A DNA stretch of 22,801 bases from Temnopleurus reevesii (Eukaryota; Echinodermata; Echinoidea; Temnopleuroida; Temnopleuridae), in the NCBI GenBank assembly GCA_036244855.1, contig BQKZ01006265.1:14383-37183 (forward strand), read 5' to 3'. Both the position numbers and the translations under genes were made by a program. Below, one piece after another: positions 1-9,146 of this stretch (positions are counted from its first letter, which is position 1; each line of letters opens with the position of its first letter). Below the pieces are notes generated by a model that was not told where the DNA came from, did not search any database, and saw only the letters and a list, made by a program, of their open reading frames with translations.

Positions 1-43
<43 letters not shown>

Positions 44-57
44 GTGATGATGATGGT
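1..57. repeat. (GAT)n microsatellite at window edge
   Basis: Fourteen perfect GAT units followed by interrupted units (GGT variants). On the minus strand and in the proposed frame these are TCA Ser codons with CCA Pro interruptions, so the repeat would be coding in exon 3 of the mucin-like gene. Confidence 0.95.
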
Positions 58-152
58 GAAAGAATAATGATAGTGGTATCCATTGTATCTGGATCTTCAT
101 CCGTCACTAAAAGGGTCGTTTCATCTGTCGCCAATGATGTGGTTAATGATTG

Positions 153-223
<71 letters not shown>

Positions 224-355
224 GTATAAGAGTAGCGTTCATGGTTTCCACTGTAGAGGAATCTGTCATCAATGTATTTTCTGTGGTGATCGTAGTTAAT
301 AGGCTTGTTATCAGAGTTGGTCTCTTTGTAGAATCGTCGAAAGTAACTGCAGTAC
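1..355 (-). CDS. Mucin-like gene, exon 3 (poly-Ser tracts; runs off the left edge)
   Basis: The acceptor is a pyrimidine-containing CCCTGATTTAAG and the first codon is split (G+GT = Gly), matching the phase of exon 2. The frame is open to base 1. It encodes TVETMNATLIP, 23 consecutive Ser, QSLTTSLATDETTLLVTDED, then an ILSPSSSP stretch and at least 13 more Ser at the edge. The repeat of the TDETT motif from exon 2 supports this strand and frame over the plus-strand alternative, which would be poly-Asp. Confidence 0.55.
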
Positions 356-3095
356 CTTAAATCAGGGAATAGAATTCATAAGGTAATATTTATAAATTAA
401 CAGTAAAGATCGTATCATATCATTATTAATGTTATTATAATTATTCTTGTTTGTTATTGTTATCATTTAAGGTAAATACAACTGTTGTTGTTACTGTAAT
501 TATCAGTACTGCTTTATCATCATTCTAGTATCAATAACAAAATAACAAGCCATCAAGTACTTAATGTTTAAGTTGTTATTGTTATCATTATTAATAATTA
601 CAAATAATGATACACCTTGTATAATGCACTTTAAAGTAGATGTTTAAGGCGCTCAGATCAAATTAATCAAAGTGATGAATTGCAAGGGAATGAAATTCAA
701 AAGGCAGGCTTAAATACATAAGTCTTAAGATTTCCCTTGGAGGAAGACAGTGATGAAGTATTCAAACTCTGAGGAAGGGCATTCCACAGAGTTGGTCCTG
801 GGTGAACAAACAGGGGTGGAACAAATGCTCGTCCCCCTAAGATCTCTTCGAAATTGTAATTTGAAAAAGGTTCCTGGTAGAATGGTACTGGCAGAAGATC
901 TTACTATTTTCATCATCATCAGTTTGTTTGAGCTATGTTAGTATTCATGGATGAAATCTAGTTCATAGAACCTACAATGAAAGACAAAGTTATAACATTA
1001 ACAGCATCATAGCGGAAAGTACTAATGAATGGTCAAAGCATGTTTAAAACCTCACTAAATCATAGCGTTTTGTATATTTATTGTTATCTAACATTGAAAT
1101 CATGTCACCTGTGAACAAAGAAGATGATGATGAACCAATTGTTTCATCAGTCGTGGTCTGATCTGGTGTTTGATCTGAAGCCGCCGTTTGAGACGTTGTT
1201 TCATCAGTCGTGATCATAGATGTCGACAATGATGACGATGGAGATGATGATAATGTTTGTGAATTTGTACTTACGCCAGTCATAACAGTGGTAGGATCTC
1301 CAGTCGTAATCGAGGGTGATTTCGTTCGTTCATCCGTGGTCATACCTGTGGTCGAAGAATTAGGTGCGTTGGTTAGGTCTGGAGAATCCGTACCAATATC
1401 TGCAATAAAAAATGTAATGTTAAAAAAGTTTTACATTCTTATAGATATATATATACTTTTTTTTAGATCACAAACATAATCATAAACACACAAAAAGGTT
1501 ACCAGCCTTCTTGGGAGTAGCGTAACTTTTTAACATAGGAGTTTCATGTAACAAAACTTGCTAGTAATATTTATCAACTATTGAATCTCCACCAGCATGA
1601 TCTCCCCCTCCGACAGCACGAACCTTCAGTATCGGTCATGATTTTCTTCTGAGTTAAAAGGCCGACGCACACATTTGCACTGTAAGCCTGCGTCGGCCCA
1701 GCGTTTTTTTTTTAATGAAAACGCTACCTGGATGCACAAAGACGCAGCTCATACGGTGGACAAAGGCTCGGCGTATGCCCCTTGAGCAAAAGTGGAACGC
1801 CAGTCCACCGTCTGTGCGCTCGGGCATCGTTTTAATTTTCAAAAAACGCTGGGCCGACACAGGCTAAAAACGTAAATGTATGAGTCGGCCTTAAAATTTC
1901 TTTACAATACTCTCATCTATGTTTATTATATGCAATTATTAATTCATTTACCCTATGAACAAATATTTGAGTTTGGTGTTAGCAAATCATTGGAATATGT
2001 TATCTTTCGTCAATATAATCTTTGGAATTTACAATCATATTAAAAGAAGAATGTCAGGTTTAAATGGGGATATCGTTGGGTAAAACCCCAAAGCAAAAAC
2101 AAATTCAATACCGGAAGTTTTCATGATAATATTTCCGACTTCCTGAATTTTCCTCCTCCTCCACCTTCTCCTTCTTCTTATACTTTTTCTTCTTGACCAT
2201 GATTGACCACGATGTCGAAATATATGAAGCACTAACGCAAGTCAATGCAAATTACAGTTTATTTCATTATCTGGATCAAACATGATCTATACTTTTAAAA
2301 ACCAGTTTCGGTTCTTCTTGACTGGTAATTAACATTCCATTGTGATACTTGGGATGCCGCGGTAACCCTGTATGAGAGCACGTTCAAACTCCACAAAATA
2401 TCATGTCGTCTGCAAAGAACTTAATGACGATTATCATTCGTCCAGAATATCATACATGGATTATTCTAACTGCAATAACCCTCTTCATTTTTACTCTAAC
2501 TGTGAAAGGTCTTTCTCATAATATGACAGAAGATTAATTTATATATTTATAAAAAAACAACACATATAATCAAAATAAGGAATGAATATGAATGAATGAA
2601 TGAATTAGCCAAGTAAGAACGGTAATGTGTGAATGAATGCATGAACAGAGGATTTAAACAGAATACTGGTAGAACAAATAATAAACTGAATAATACATCC
2701 ATTCATCAACAAAACTGATGTTCTGGACATTGCCTTGGAGGGAACCCATTCCTACCGAGTAAATCGATTATGATCTGTCGACTTTGCAAATTTTGATGGA
2801 AAATTATGTTGTCAGAAATGCATATACTTGGATCTATTCTTTATTTCTTGTTTGATGAATAAATGGCATTATACTAGAGGCTCTCATCTCATGCTAAGAT
2901 AACAACAACTACAATACAAAGGATTGTTTATGGGGAAAGAACAGATCTCTATCTTGAGATTAGTTTCATATTACATAAACATGCAATGTAGTAACAATTG
3001 TGTTCTGAATTCAAAGGAGTTTGTGAATATGCAGGGCAGCTCACATGAACGTACCATGGGCAACATCATTGTCACTGTTGTTATTGTTATCAGTA

Positions 3096-3132
<37 letters not shown>

Positions 3133-3268
3133 TATTATCATTATTCCTATCATTATCATTATTATTATTAATCATATTATCATTATTGTTGTTGTTATTA
3201 TTATAATCATCATTATAATTATTATATTATTATTACTATTATTATCATTATTATTACTATTATTATTA

Positions 3269-3302
<34 letters not shown>

Positions 3303-6300
3303 CACATGAGTCTGTCATAAAACAGCAAACATAAAAAATAAATAAACAGTAACAATAATATTATTAAGTGAGGAAACCGGAATTATCTAAACATTTTATT
3401 CAATTTCATTTCATTTTTGTTTCTTTTTCATTATGTCAAGATTAATATAGTTTTATATTCACTTTTTAAGTATCGGCTCACGGTAAACTTGCCGTATTTT
3501 CGACGTTTCGTCAGAAGCGTATTATACATCTGAATATAATAGTTTCATTATCACAAAGTAGTCGGTGTCATCTCCTAGGTCCATGGTGTCATGAAGGGCA
3601 ACCAACAACATTTTCTTCTAATACAATTCGCAGGTGCATAACCAGGAGCGGAGGGGGTCTGGTGCCCCGTAAAGAGTTTGGGAAAATGAAAGTGAAAGGG
3701 GCACAAAATGTGAGAACAAGCATTTTTTTTTTGCTTGTTAGAAAATTATGAAAAACATCCCATCCCGTTCAAGTGTATTTCTGTTTATGCGCCTGATTCA
3801 CCTACAAATTTAAAGCAGCATCTAATCATAAGCTTGCTACGAACTTTAAAGATAAAATATATTTTATAATACAATCCTATGTCATCAACATGAGAGCAAA
3901 GTGTTTAAAAAGTGAGTTTATGATCATGTTAATAGATCACGTGGAAATAAATCTGTAACAACGTTTGTCATAAAGAGAGTCTAGAGTTTCATGAATAATT
4001 ATGTTTATGGGGGAGAACTCATAAATCATGAGGATGGAGTTATAGTTAATGCTGAAAACATGATTTATGTTCAAATAACCACTATTATCATTATCATCAT
4101 TATTATTACTTGCTTTTACTCTACATAAATAGGCAACCATACATATTCTGTGAAAAACAATTATAAAACTCGTTTTGGACATGAAAGGAAAACTTTACTG
4201 AAGTGTACGCTGGATTTGGTCAATCTATAGAGGCAACATTGCGGCAAAAGGATCATTAGCACCACGCCCTACCCAAAAGGAACAACTCATTCACATCTTA
4301 GTTCATTAAGGTCAAATTGGGCAATTATTTACATGGATAAATATTAAATGCTCCAAGTATAACCGTTGCAATTAGACCGATTATGAACGACCTTCTGCTC
4401 GCCTGTTCAATGGATTGTTTTCTTCAATTAATTGATACCTATATGAAAGGTTTTCAGATTTAATGATTTACTTTAGTCTCCGTAAAAAGAGCGGTACAAT
4501 TGACCGTGCAGTATTCCCAATGCAGGACTGTACTGTTTTGACCAGACCTTTTTACCATGGTTGCATATAAATCTGGGTATTCATTCATTATAATAATTTT
4601 CTTAATCTTGAAGCAACTGAAATATATAATGAATGGAATATATCCAACAATTCTCAAATGAACAAGAATGTTTCTTCTGCGTTATTTTACAATCACGAAA
4701 TTCGGTTCTTATGATATTCTAGGAAAATATGGAGTTATTTTAATGATGAAAGGTGATAATTGAAAGCAATCTTACTATATGGTACCGCTACCAATATATA
4801 TTCCACTATTAAAGGATATAAAAAGATATTAATTGGATTTTCTCATTTCCCTAAGCATATGGCGCAGGTTAATGATTAGCTAACTTCTCATATCAAGCCA
4901 AATGCCAAGCGATAAGAAGTGCGGTTGTCACAATTTTTTGTTTTTATATTGGGTGTGTTACAACACGCATGGTAACCTTTGGAGTACGTAGCCGCCTCAT
5001 TTGACCCATAATGAAATAATATATTCACAAATTGNCACGCCCTACCCAAAAGGAACAACTCATTCACATCTTAGTTCATTAAGGTCAAATTGGGCAATTA
5101 TTTACATGGACAATAAATATTAAATGCTGCAAGTATAATTAGACCGATTATGAACGACCTTCTGCTCGCCTGTTCAATGGTTTGTTTTCTTCAATTAATT
5201 GATACCTTTATGAAAGGTTTTCAGATTTAATGATTTACTTTAGTCTCCGTAAAAAGAGCGGTACAATTGACCGTGCAGTATTCCCAATGCAGGCCTGTAC
5301 TGACCAGACCTTCTTACCATGGTTGCATATAAATCTGGGTATTCATTCATTATAATAATTTTCTTAATCTTGAAGCAACTGAAATATATAATGAATGGAA
5401 TATATACAACAATTCCCAAAATGAACAAGAATGTTTCTTCTGCGTTATTTTACAATCACGAAATTCGGTTCTTATGATATTCTAGGAAAATATGGAGTTA
5501 TTTTAATGATGAAAGGTGATAATTGAAAGCAATCTTACTATATGGTACCGCTACCAATATATATTCCACTATTAAAGGATATAAAAAGATATTAATTGGA
5601 TTTTCTCATTTCCCTAAGCATATGGCGCAGGTTAATGATTAGCTAACTTCTCATATCAAGCCAAATGCCAAGCGATAAGAAGTGCGGTTGTCACAATTTT
5701 TTGTTTTTATATTGGGTGTGTTACAACACGCATGGTAACCTTTGGAGTACGTAGCCGCCTCATTTGACCCATAATGAAATAATATATTCACAAATTGTGA
5801 AGTTATTGACAAAAAAAAACCAAAGGCGTAAACAAGAAACATAAGAACAAAATTGATATAGTGGTTCCAAGGTGGTTCAATATGTTCACATTTTGAGCAT
5901 TTTCGATATTATTCCTCACTGACCCGAATACATGTATGTCAATGAAAATGAAAGGATTTTGAAAACTTTGGAGAAATTTTCTAATTCATAATAAACCTGT
6001 TGCAATAATCCGTGACTCATTTTGCCATATACTAAAATGGAAAATCAGAGTGATCATTACCAGGTTTTGAAAAAGATAAAGGATACGGCAACGGTATAAT
6101 GTGACTGTAATGAGTACAAAATGTTTTCTGAATATCATTCTGCCTTGAACCGCGGTTTTGTGACTTTCGATGTCCCACACCTGTATGAGTAAATCGAATT
6201 AATTTCGACGTTTTAAAATGTGTTAGTCTTTCCTGTGTCCTCCAAATATATGTGATGATGAATATCCAGACTTTATGAAACAAAGTAGTTTTGAAGGCAT

Positions 6301-7254
6301 ATCATGCAGCAGATTATTTAGTCTATCATACATCCAACTCATTGTATGATAAGCAACATGAGTATGACAATTAAAAAAACATGACAGATGATAGCAGAAC
6401 TGATGGGCAATTTGAGGCTATACATTACATAGCAAAACAAAATATTGATCGAGGCATCAATGACTGTTAGAAGTATCATTTTCACAAAGCGATATTACCA
6501 AAGTTCAGTGGTGTATGGAGACAAAATACCCTGACAACTAACATTCTGATGGTTGTGTGCCCTCGAAATCCGGGTTAATCCTATGGAGGGACGCGCTTTA
6601 TATTTTTTTCGAACAAAATGTTAATTTTTTTATGTCAATCAAATGTGATAAATAAATTCAAATTCATGATATTTTCATGTAACATACCGTATGTGAAACA
6701 AGTACGATATATTTGGTCTGGCCCATGAATGTGTGCACCAGGCCAAGTAGTAGGCCCTAGCTATACATGCTGAAAATGATGTACGTTAAGTGATATAACA
6801 TATTGCAGTATATATCAAAACACCCAAAAACATACATAAAATGTTTGGGTTGTCGATAGTCGTCACCATCTCCCTGGTTTAATAGATGGATAGTTAATTA
6901 GATTAATACATCCCGACATAGCATTGGTTCAAACGCTACATTATTGAATTGTGTGTTAATCATAAGGAGAAATTTAGATTAGATTTAGACTTTGAGTCAA
7001 TGAAAGTGTAATTATGATCATGGTTTCAACAATAACTATTTTGTCTACCGTTACTTCGGGAAAAGATTAATGAAACTGGTTGAGAGAAATGCCATTTCAG
7101 ATGAAAATGAAAACAAAATTTTAATTGTCACGAACTCACCTGTAAGAAGTTCAGTGACCGTTTCTGTCACAGTCATCATCGTCATCGTATCCGACACCAT
7201 GGTAGCGATGATGACGAGTATGAGAGGTGAAAAGCCCATCATCTTCATCCTCAT
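1..7254 (-). CDS. Secreted Ser/Thr-rich mucin-like protein, 5' part of gene (three exons, partial)
   Basis: I do not recognise this protein. Three minus-strand exons (7254-7140, 1399-1109, 355 to the window edge) join in phase 1 at both junctions into 253 codons without a stop. Residues 1-20 look like a signal peptide (basic start, then FSPLILVIIATMV). The rest is dominated by Ser, Thr, Pro and Asp. A degenerate TTDET motif appears near residues 59-64, 102-107, 121-125 and 211-216. There is a run of 23 Ser at 181-203, a second Ser-rich run at the window edge, and N-glycosylation sequons at 52 (NSS) and 175 (NAT). Such composition in known families means a heavily O-glycosylated extracellular stalk or mucin. 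A functional domain may lie beyond base 1. Support: signal peptide, matching phases, shared motif between exons 2 and 3. Against: low complexity makes long open frames easier by chance. Confidence 0.6.
154..222. repeat. (GAT)23 microsatellite, coding for poly-Ser on the minus strand
   Basis: Twenty-three uninterrupted GAT units. In the proposed minus-strand frame this is 23 consecutive TCA codons. A pure trinucleotide array of this length is expected to vary in length between individuals. Confidence 0.97.
570..935 (-). mobile_element. 3' end of a CR1/L2-type LINE (degenerate, antisense strand to window)
   Basis: Read on the minus strand, the segment ending in TGA at 697-699 encodes GPTLWNALPQSLNTSSL followed by KTYVFKPAF. 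This is the characteristic C-terminus of reverse transcriptases of CR1/L2-type non-LTR retrotransposons (family pattern: GPxLWNSLPxxLR...FKxxLKTxLF). Upstream matching residues (STRNLFQI) lie in another frame, so it is broken by at least one frameshift. After the stop comes the usual LINE 3' tail with GAGCGCCTTAAACATCTACT, then an AT-rich end near 570-600. The 5' end is truncated, as is typical. It sits in intron 2 of the mucin-like gene, in the same orientation. Confidence 0.72.
1109..1399 (-). CDS. Mucin-like gene, exon 2 (Ser/Thr-rich)
   Basis: A 291-nt exon, phase 1 at both ends, so it could be skipped or duplicated without a frameshift. The minus-strand acceptor is a T-rich tract ending ATTGCAG and the donor is GTGACA. 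It encodes 97 residues in which Ser and Thr predominate, with three TTDE(R/T)T-type repeats, a short SSSPSSS run and an NSST sequon. No Cys is present. The split codon with exon 1 gives Asp (G+AT), continuing LLT-DIGTDSPD without a stop. Confidence 0.6.
1654..1894. mobile_element. Foldback MITE (233 bp) flanked by TTAA
   Basis: The ends are inverted repeats of about 50-55 bp: left 1658-1711 (AAGGCCGACGCACACATTTG onward) and right 1840-1890 read in reverse (GGCCGACTCATACATTT onward). Both contain GTCGGCCCAGCGTTTTTT. Inner arms CGGTGGAC (1754-1761) and GTCCACCG (1803-1810), and GATGC/GCATC, continue the pairing, so most of the element folds into one long hairpin. TTAA stands on both sides (1654-1657 and 1891-1894), as expected for a TTAA target site duplication. 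There is no coding capacity; an open frame across it is a by-product of the palindrome. Superfamily is uncertain: TTAA suggests piggyBac-like mobilisation, but the ends lack the usual CCC start. Confidence 0.78.
2105..2200 (-). other. Short ORF with a Lys-rich start in intron 1 of the mucin-like gene
   Basis: ATG at 2200 on the minus strand opens 31 codons: MVKKKKYKKKEKVEEEE and then SGSRKYYHENFRY, stop. The composition follows from a purine-rich run on that strand (CT-rich on the plus strand). There is no good acceptor and no recognised domain. It could be a chance ORF or the last exon of something else. I would not count it as a gene. Confidence 0.12.
2578..2645. repeat. Degenerate (GAAT)n repeat
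   Basis: Clusters of GAATGAATGAAT, and GAATGAATGCATGAAC a little further on, in otherwise AT-rich intronic DNA. Confidence 0.8.
3092..3303. repeat. (ATT)n/(ATC)n microsatellite, about 210 bp
   Basis: A long run of ATT units interspersed with ATC and GTT units. It produces an artefactual open frame of Ile and Leu on the plus strand. It lies in intron 1 of the mucin-like gene. Confidence 0.95.
3304..4262. other. Intronic sequence without a recognised gene
   Basis: AT-rich DNA of intron 1 of the mucin-like gene. A short richer patch near 3640-3720 (GGAGCGGAGGGGGTCTGGTG, then a poly-T) looks like part of a dispersed repeat, but I cannot name the family. No ORF with credible composition. Confidence 0.5.
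4263..5034. repeat. Tandem duplication, copy 1 (772 bp)
   Basis: It begins CACGCCCTACCCAAAAGG and ends ATTCACAAATTG, immediately before the N at 5035. It is repeated in direct orientation at 5036-5797. The last 377 bp (from about 4658) appear identical to 5421-5797. The first half differs by several substitutions and indels: 9 bp (CCGTTGCAA) and 5 bp present only here, 3 bp present only in copy 2. Short ORFs within it are frameshifted between the copies, so nothing suggests coding. Confidence 0.93.
5035..5035. other. Single ambiguous base (N) at the junction of the duplicated copies
   Basis: The only non-ACGT character in the window. It falls exactly between the two copies, which suggests a join between overlapping contigs rather than a simple sequencing ambiguity. 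Confidence 0.9.
5036..5797. repeat. Tandem duplication, copy 2 (762 bp)
   Basis: Direct repeat of 4263-5034; the 10-bp length difference is accounted for by four indels. The pattern (a few percent divergence with small indels in one half, identity in the other) fits two alleles of a polymorphic diploid placed in series. A real recent duplication is the alternative. Confidence 0.93.
5798..7139. other. Intronic sequence without a recognised gene
   Basis: The exon-1-proximal part of intron 1 of the mucin-like gene. It is AT-rich with no persuasive ORF. A 9-bp perfect stem with a 10-nt loop occurs at 6324-6351 (TATCATACA/TGTATGATA), too short to call an RNA gene. Confidence 0.5.
7140..7254 (-). 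CDS. Mucin-like gene, exon 1 (signal peptide)
   Basis: From ATG at 7254 the frame reads MRMKMMGFSPLILVIIATMV, a typical eukaryotic signal peptide with a basic n-region and hydrophobic core. A Thr-rich stretch, VTETVTELLT, follows. The exon ends ACAG with consensus donor GTGAGT, leaving one base of a split codon (phase 1). In-frame ATGs at 7248, 7242 and 7239 could also serve as start and would still leave a signal peptide. I chose the most upstream ATG preceded by no other in-frame ATG. Confidence 0.6.
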
Positions 7255-7263
7255 CACTGCGTT

Positions 7264-7271
7264 CTTTTATA
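7264..7271 (-). promoter_or_regulatory. TATA-box-like element upstream of the mucin-like gene
   Basis: The minus strand reads TTTATAAAAG just before exon 1. A TATA box normally sets transcription start about 25-32 bp downstream. That would fall near 7240, after the first ATG (7254) and close to the in-frame ATGs at 7242 and 7239. If it is functional, the start codon would be one of those and the 5' UTR very short. It could also be a chance match in AT-rich DNA. Confidence 0.35.
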
Positions 7272-8579
7272 AACGCGTCACTCTCTCAAATCCTTGTCAC
7301 GTTCTTGATGCGTAATTCCAGATGAAAGTGTTTCAATTCAAGTCTGGTTAGTGTGTCGATGTCACGCTAAACGATTTTAGGTCGAAATATATTTGAAACA
7401 CGGTTATAGATGGATACATCAATCTATTAAGACAATTTACGAAATTCAATCAAAGAAGCGCGTAAAGAATGAATAAGCTATCCTTATAATTAGTTCTTCA
7501 ACAATGCCAGCAATAATATAGTCTCAAGTGACCGATAATTTGCCGTCGACGAACATAAATGTGCGAGCGATGAGAAATGTGATGGGTGGAGTCAACTGCA
7601 AGGAATAAAGGTTATGTTACGAGTCAGGTTTAAACCCCTCATAAAATCCTGCGTTGCGAAAAGAACATTTGAGGAATGAAGCGATGTAGGCTGAATTCTA
7701 TAGTATTTGTGTCGTCTGGTATCAGAGAAACCCAAGTGATATGAGACGCACAATGTGCACCATAAACCGAGATTAAGATATGAATCTGCTAATCAAACAT
7801 TACGCATTTTGCTAATAAGGATTCCGGACTCCCGGACTTCTGCGTACAAAAAATTTCACAGTCCCCGCATTGATGACGAAATAGTTTATTATTAGTCTGG
7901 ATTGAGGTCGAGTAGATGAGACACAATGAAGACGTATATATCCAACCAAACAAGGATGCCTGAACTTTTACGAGACGGTAGACGAATTGCCGTTTAGAAC
8001 AAGGTTTGTAGCTTTGCTGTGTTCCAGGTTGTCGGGACAACGTCTCGAATAATAAATGCAATGCATGAGAGTGGGAGCAACCTGAGACCGAGCTGCCCCA
8101 ATCCTAAATCCTACCTCTCTAAGGTCGGTAAGGTGAAGTCACATGAGATGGTAGCTCCATTAGGGTTCACGCCCCCTCTACAAATGAAAGCTAGAGTGTT
8201 TTCAATGTCACCAGAAATTAAATCAATCCGGTCTGTGTTAATTGGGCTAGGACGTTCGAACTTTTTACAGTTTGAAATAGGAGGAAAAAAATAGAATATC
8301 AAAGTACTTTCTAGCTTAATGGTTGTCATCATTGAACATTTATTATGTGTTAAGAAAACTATCAATAAGAATCAAAATGCTACATTTTGGGGCAAAATGC
8401 ATTTGTGCCAGCAAATTTCTACTTATCCATCACAAATATATTTTCAAGAGCTTTGATTAGGTTAACGATGAATAGGTCAAACAAGATGATTTTTATTGGT
8501 CATCTCTTAAGGGGGCTAAAAAGGTATGGAGGCCTCAAATTTGATAGCTGATAACATTTTGTTGCTTGTTAGTTTCACC
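7272..8579. other. Intergenic sequence upstream of the mucin-like gene; no confident gene
   Basis: Promoter-proximal DNA of the mucin-like gene, then unassigned sequence. The part at 8019-8294 is more GC-rich and open on both strands. The plus-strand frame ends KARVFSMSPEIKSIR and then reaches a stop after a GGKK; the minus-strand frame includes DLISGDIENTLAFICRGG. I recognise neither. It may be part of an unclassified dispersed repeat. Confidence 0.35.
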
Positions 8580-8637
8580 GGGGGGGGGGGGGGGGGGGGG
8601 CAGCTAAAGATATGAAGTTGCCCCCCCCCCCTCCCCC
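8580..8637. repeat. Poly-G / poly-C foldback
   Basis: A run of 21 G (8580-8600), a 20-nt spacer, then 11 C, T and 5 C (8621-8637). The two runs are complementary and can form a hairpin; the G run alone could form a G-quadruplex. Run lengths from such tracts are prone to sequencing error. Confidence 0.9.
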
Positions 8638-8989
8638 GATCCCAGGTCTTCAAATATTCTGAAGTTTGCGTTCGGAAATAGAAGCTCTCTGTGAAAAAAA
8701 AAATGCGTTTTTTTTTCTTCAATGTGCAACTATTTTGAATGAAGATATTCAAGCTGTTTGAGAATTCATTAAAATTCATTAAGAAATTATCAAAAGTCTG
8801 CATACTGCCTTATCAGCCTTTATTCACCTTCGCCCATGTGCTCGTGTTTTATGCGATTTACCCTGATGATGAACTTATAAAAGGTCGATTCGCATATGGC
8901 AAAGATATGCATGCCGTTGGGGAGTGGTTTCGTATTGAATCAATCAATCCTTGTTTCCTTGTGGTCTGTGTGGAAGTACTTTCACGACA

Positions 8990-9146
8990 AAGTCCTTCTA
9001 CTCAAAATTTTGTAATTTTGTATATTTCTATATTCTTCTGCTTGAAAAATGAATTGTATCACATTGTAGGCCTATTAATTCAAATTTTGTCAATAATTTG
9101 CTGCTATTGATTGTGGAAATAAATGAAATGAAATGAAATGAAAATA
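8990..9146 (+). mobile_element. Probable 3' tail of a non-LTR retroposon ending in (GAAAT)n
   Basis: T-rich sequence with a low-complexity TTTTGTAATTTTGTA-type stretch leads into TTGTGGAAATAAATGAAATG and about five GAAAT units at 9117-9146. A polyadenylation-like AATAAA next to a short tandem tail is typical of LINE or SINE 3' ends in marine invertebrates. Upstream I find no reverse-transcriptase motif, so the copy would be 5'-truncated. The family is not identified. Confidence 0.45.

Noticed and set aside
67..360. Plus-strand ORF with poly-Asp
   Set aside because: It is the reverse reading of the GAT repeat. The minus-strand frame has splice sites, matching phases and shared motifs with exon 2, so the plus-strand frame is taken as a shadow.
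725..941. Overlapping ORFs on both strands
   Set aside because: Explained by the degenerate LINE 3' end; the true LINE reading is in a different minus-strand frame and is frameshifted.
1654..1860. Minus-strand ORF of 68 codons
   Set aside because: It lies inside the foldback MITE and arises from its palindromic sequence.
2924..3334. Plus-strand ORF of 136 codons rich in Ile and Leu
   Set aside because: It is simply the translated ATT/ATC microsatellite; no start context, no domain.
4460..5428. Pair of similar minus-strand ORFs (4460-4657 and 5240-5428)
   Set aside because: They are the same segment in the two duplicated copies; indels shift the frame between copies, which argues against coding.
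6324..6351. Hairpin with a 9-bp stem
   Set aside because: Too short for a microRNA precursor and not extended by the flanks.
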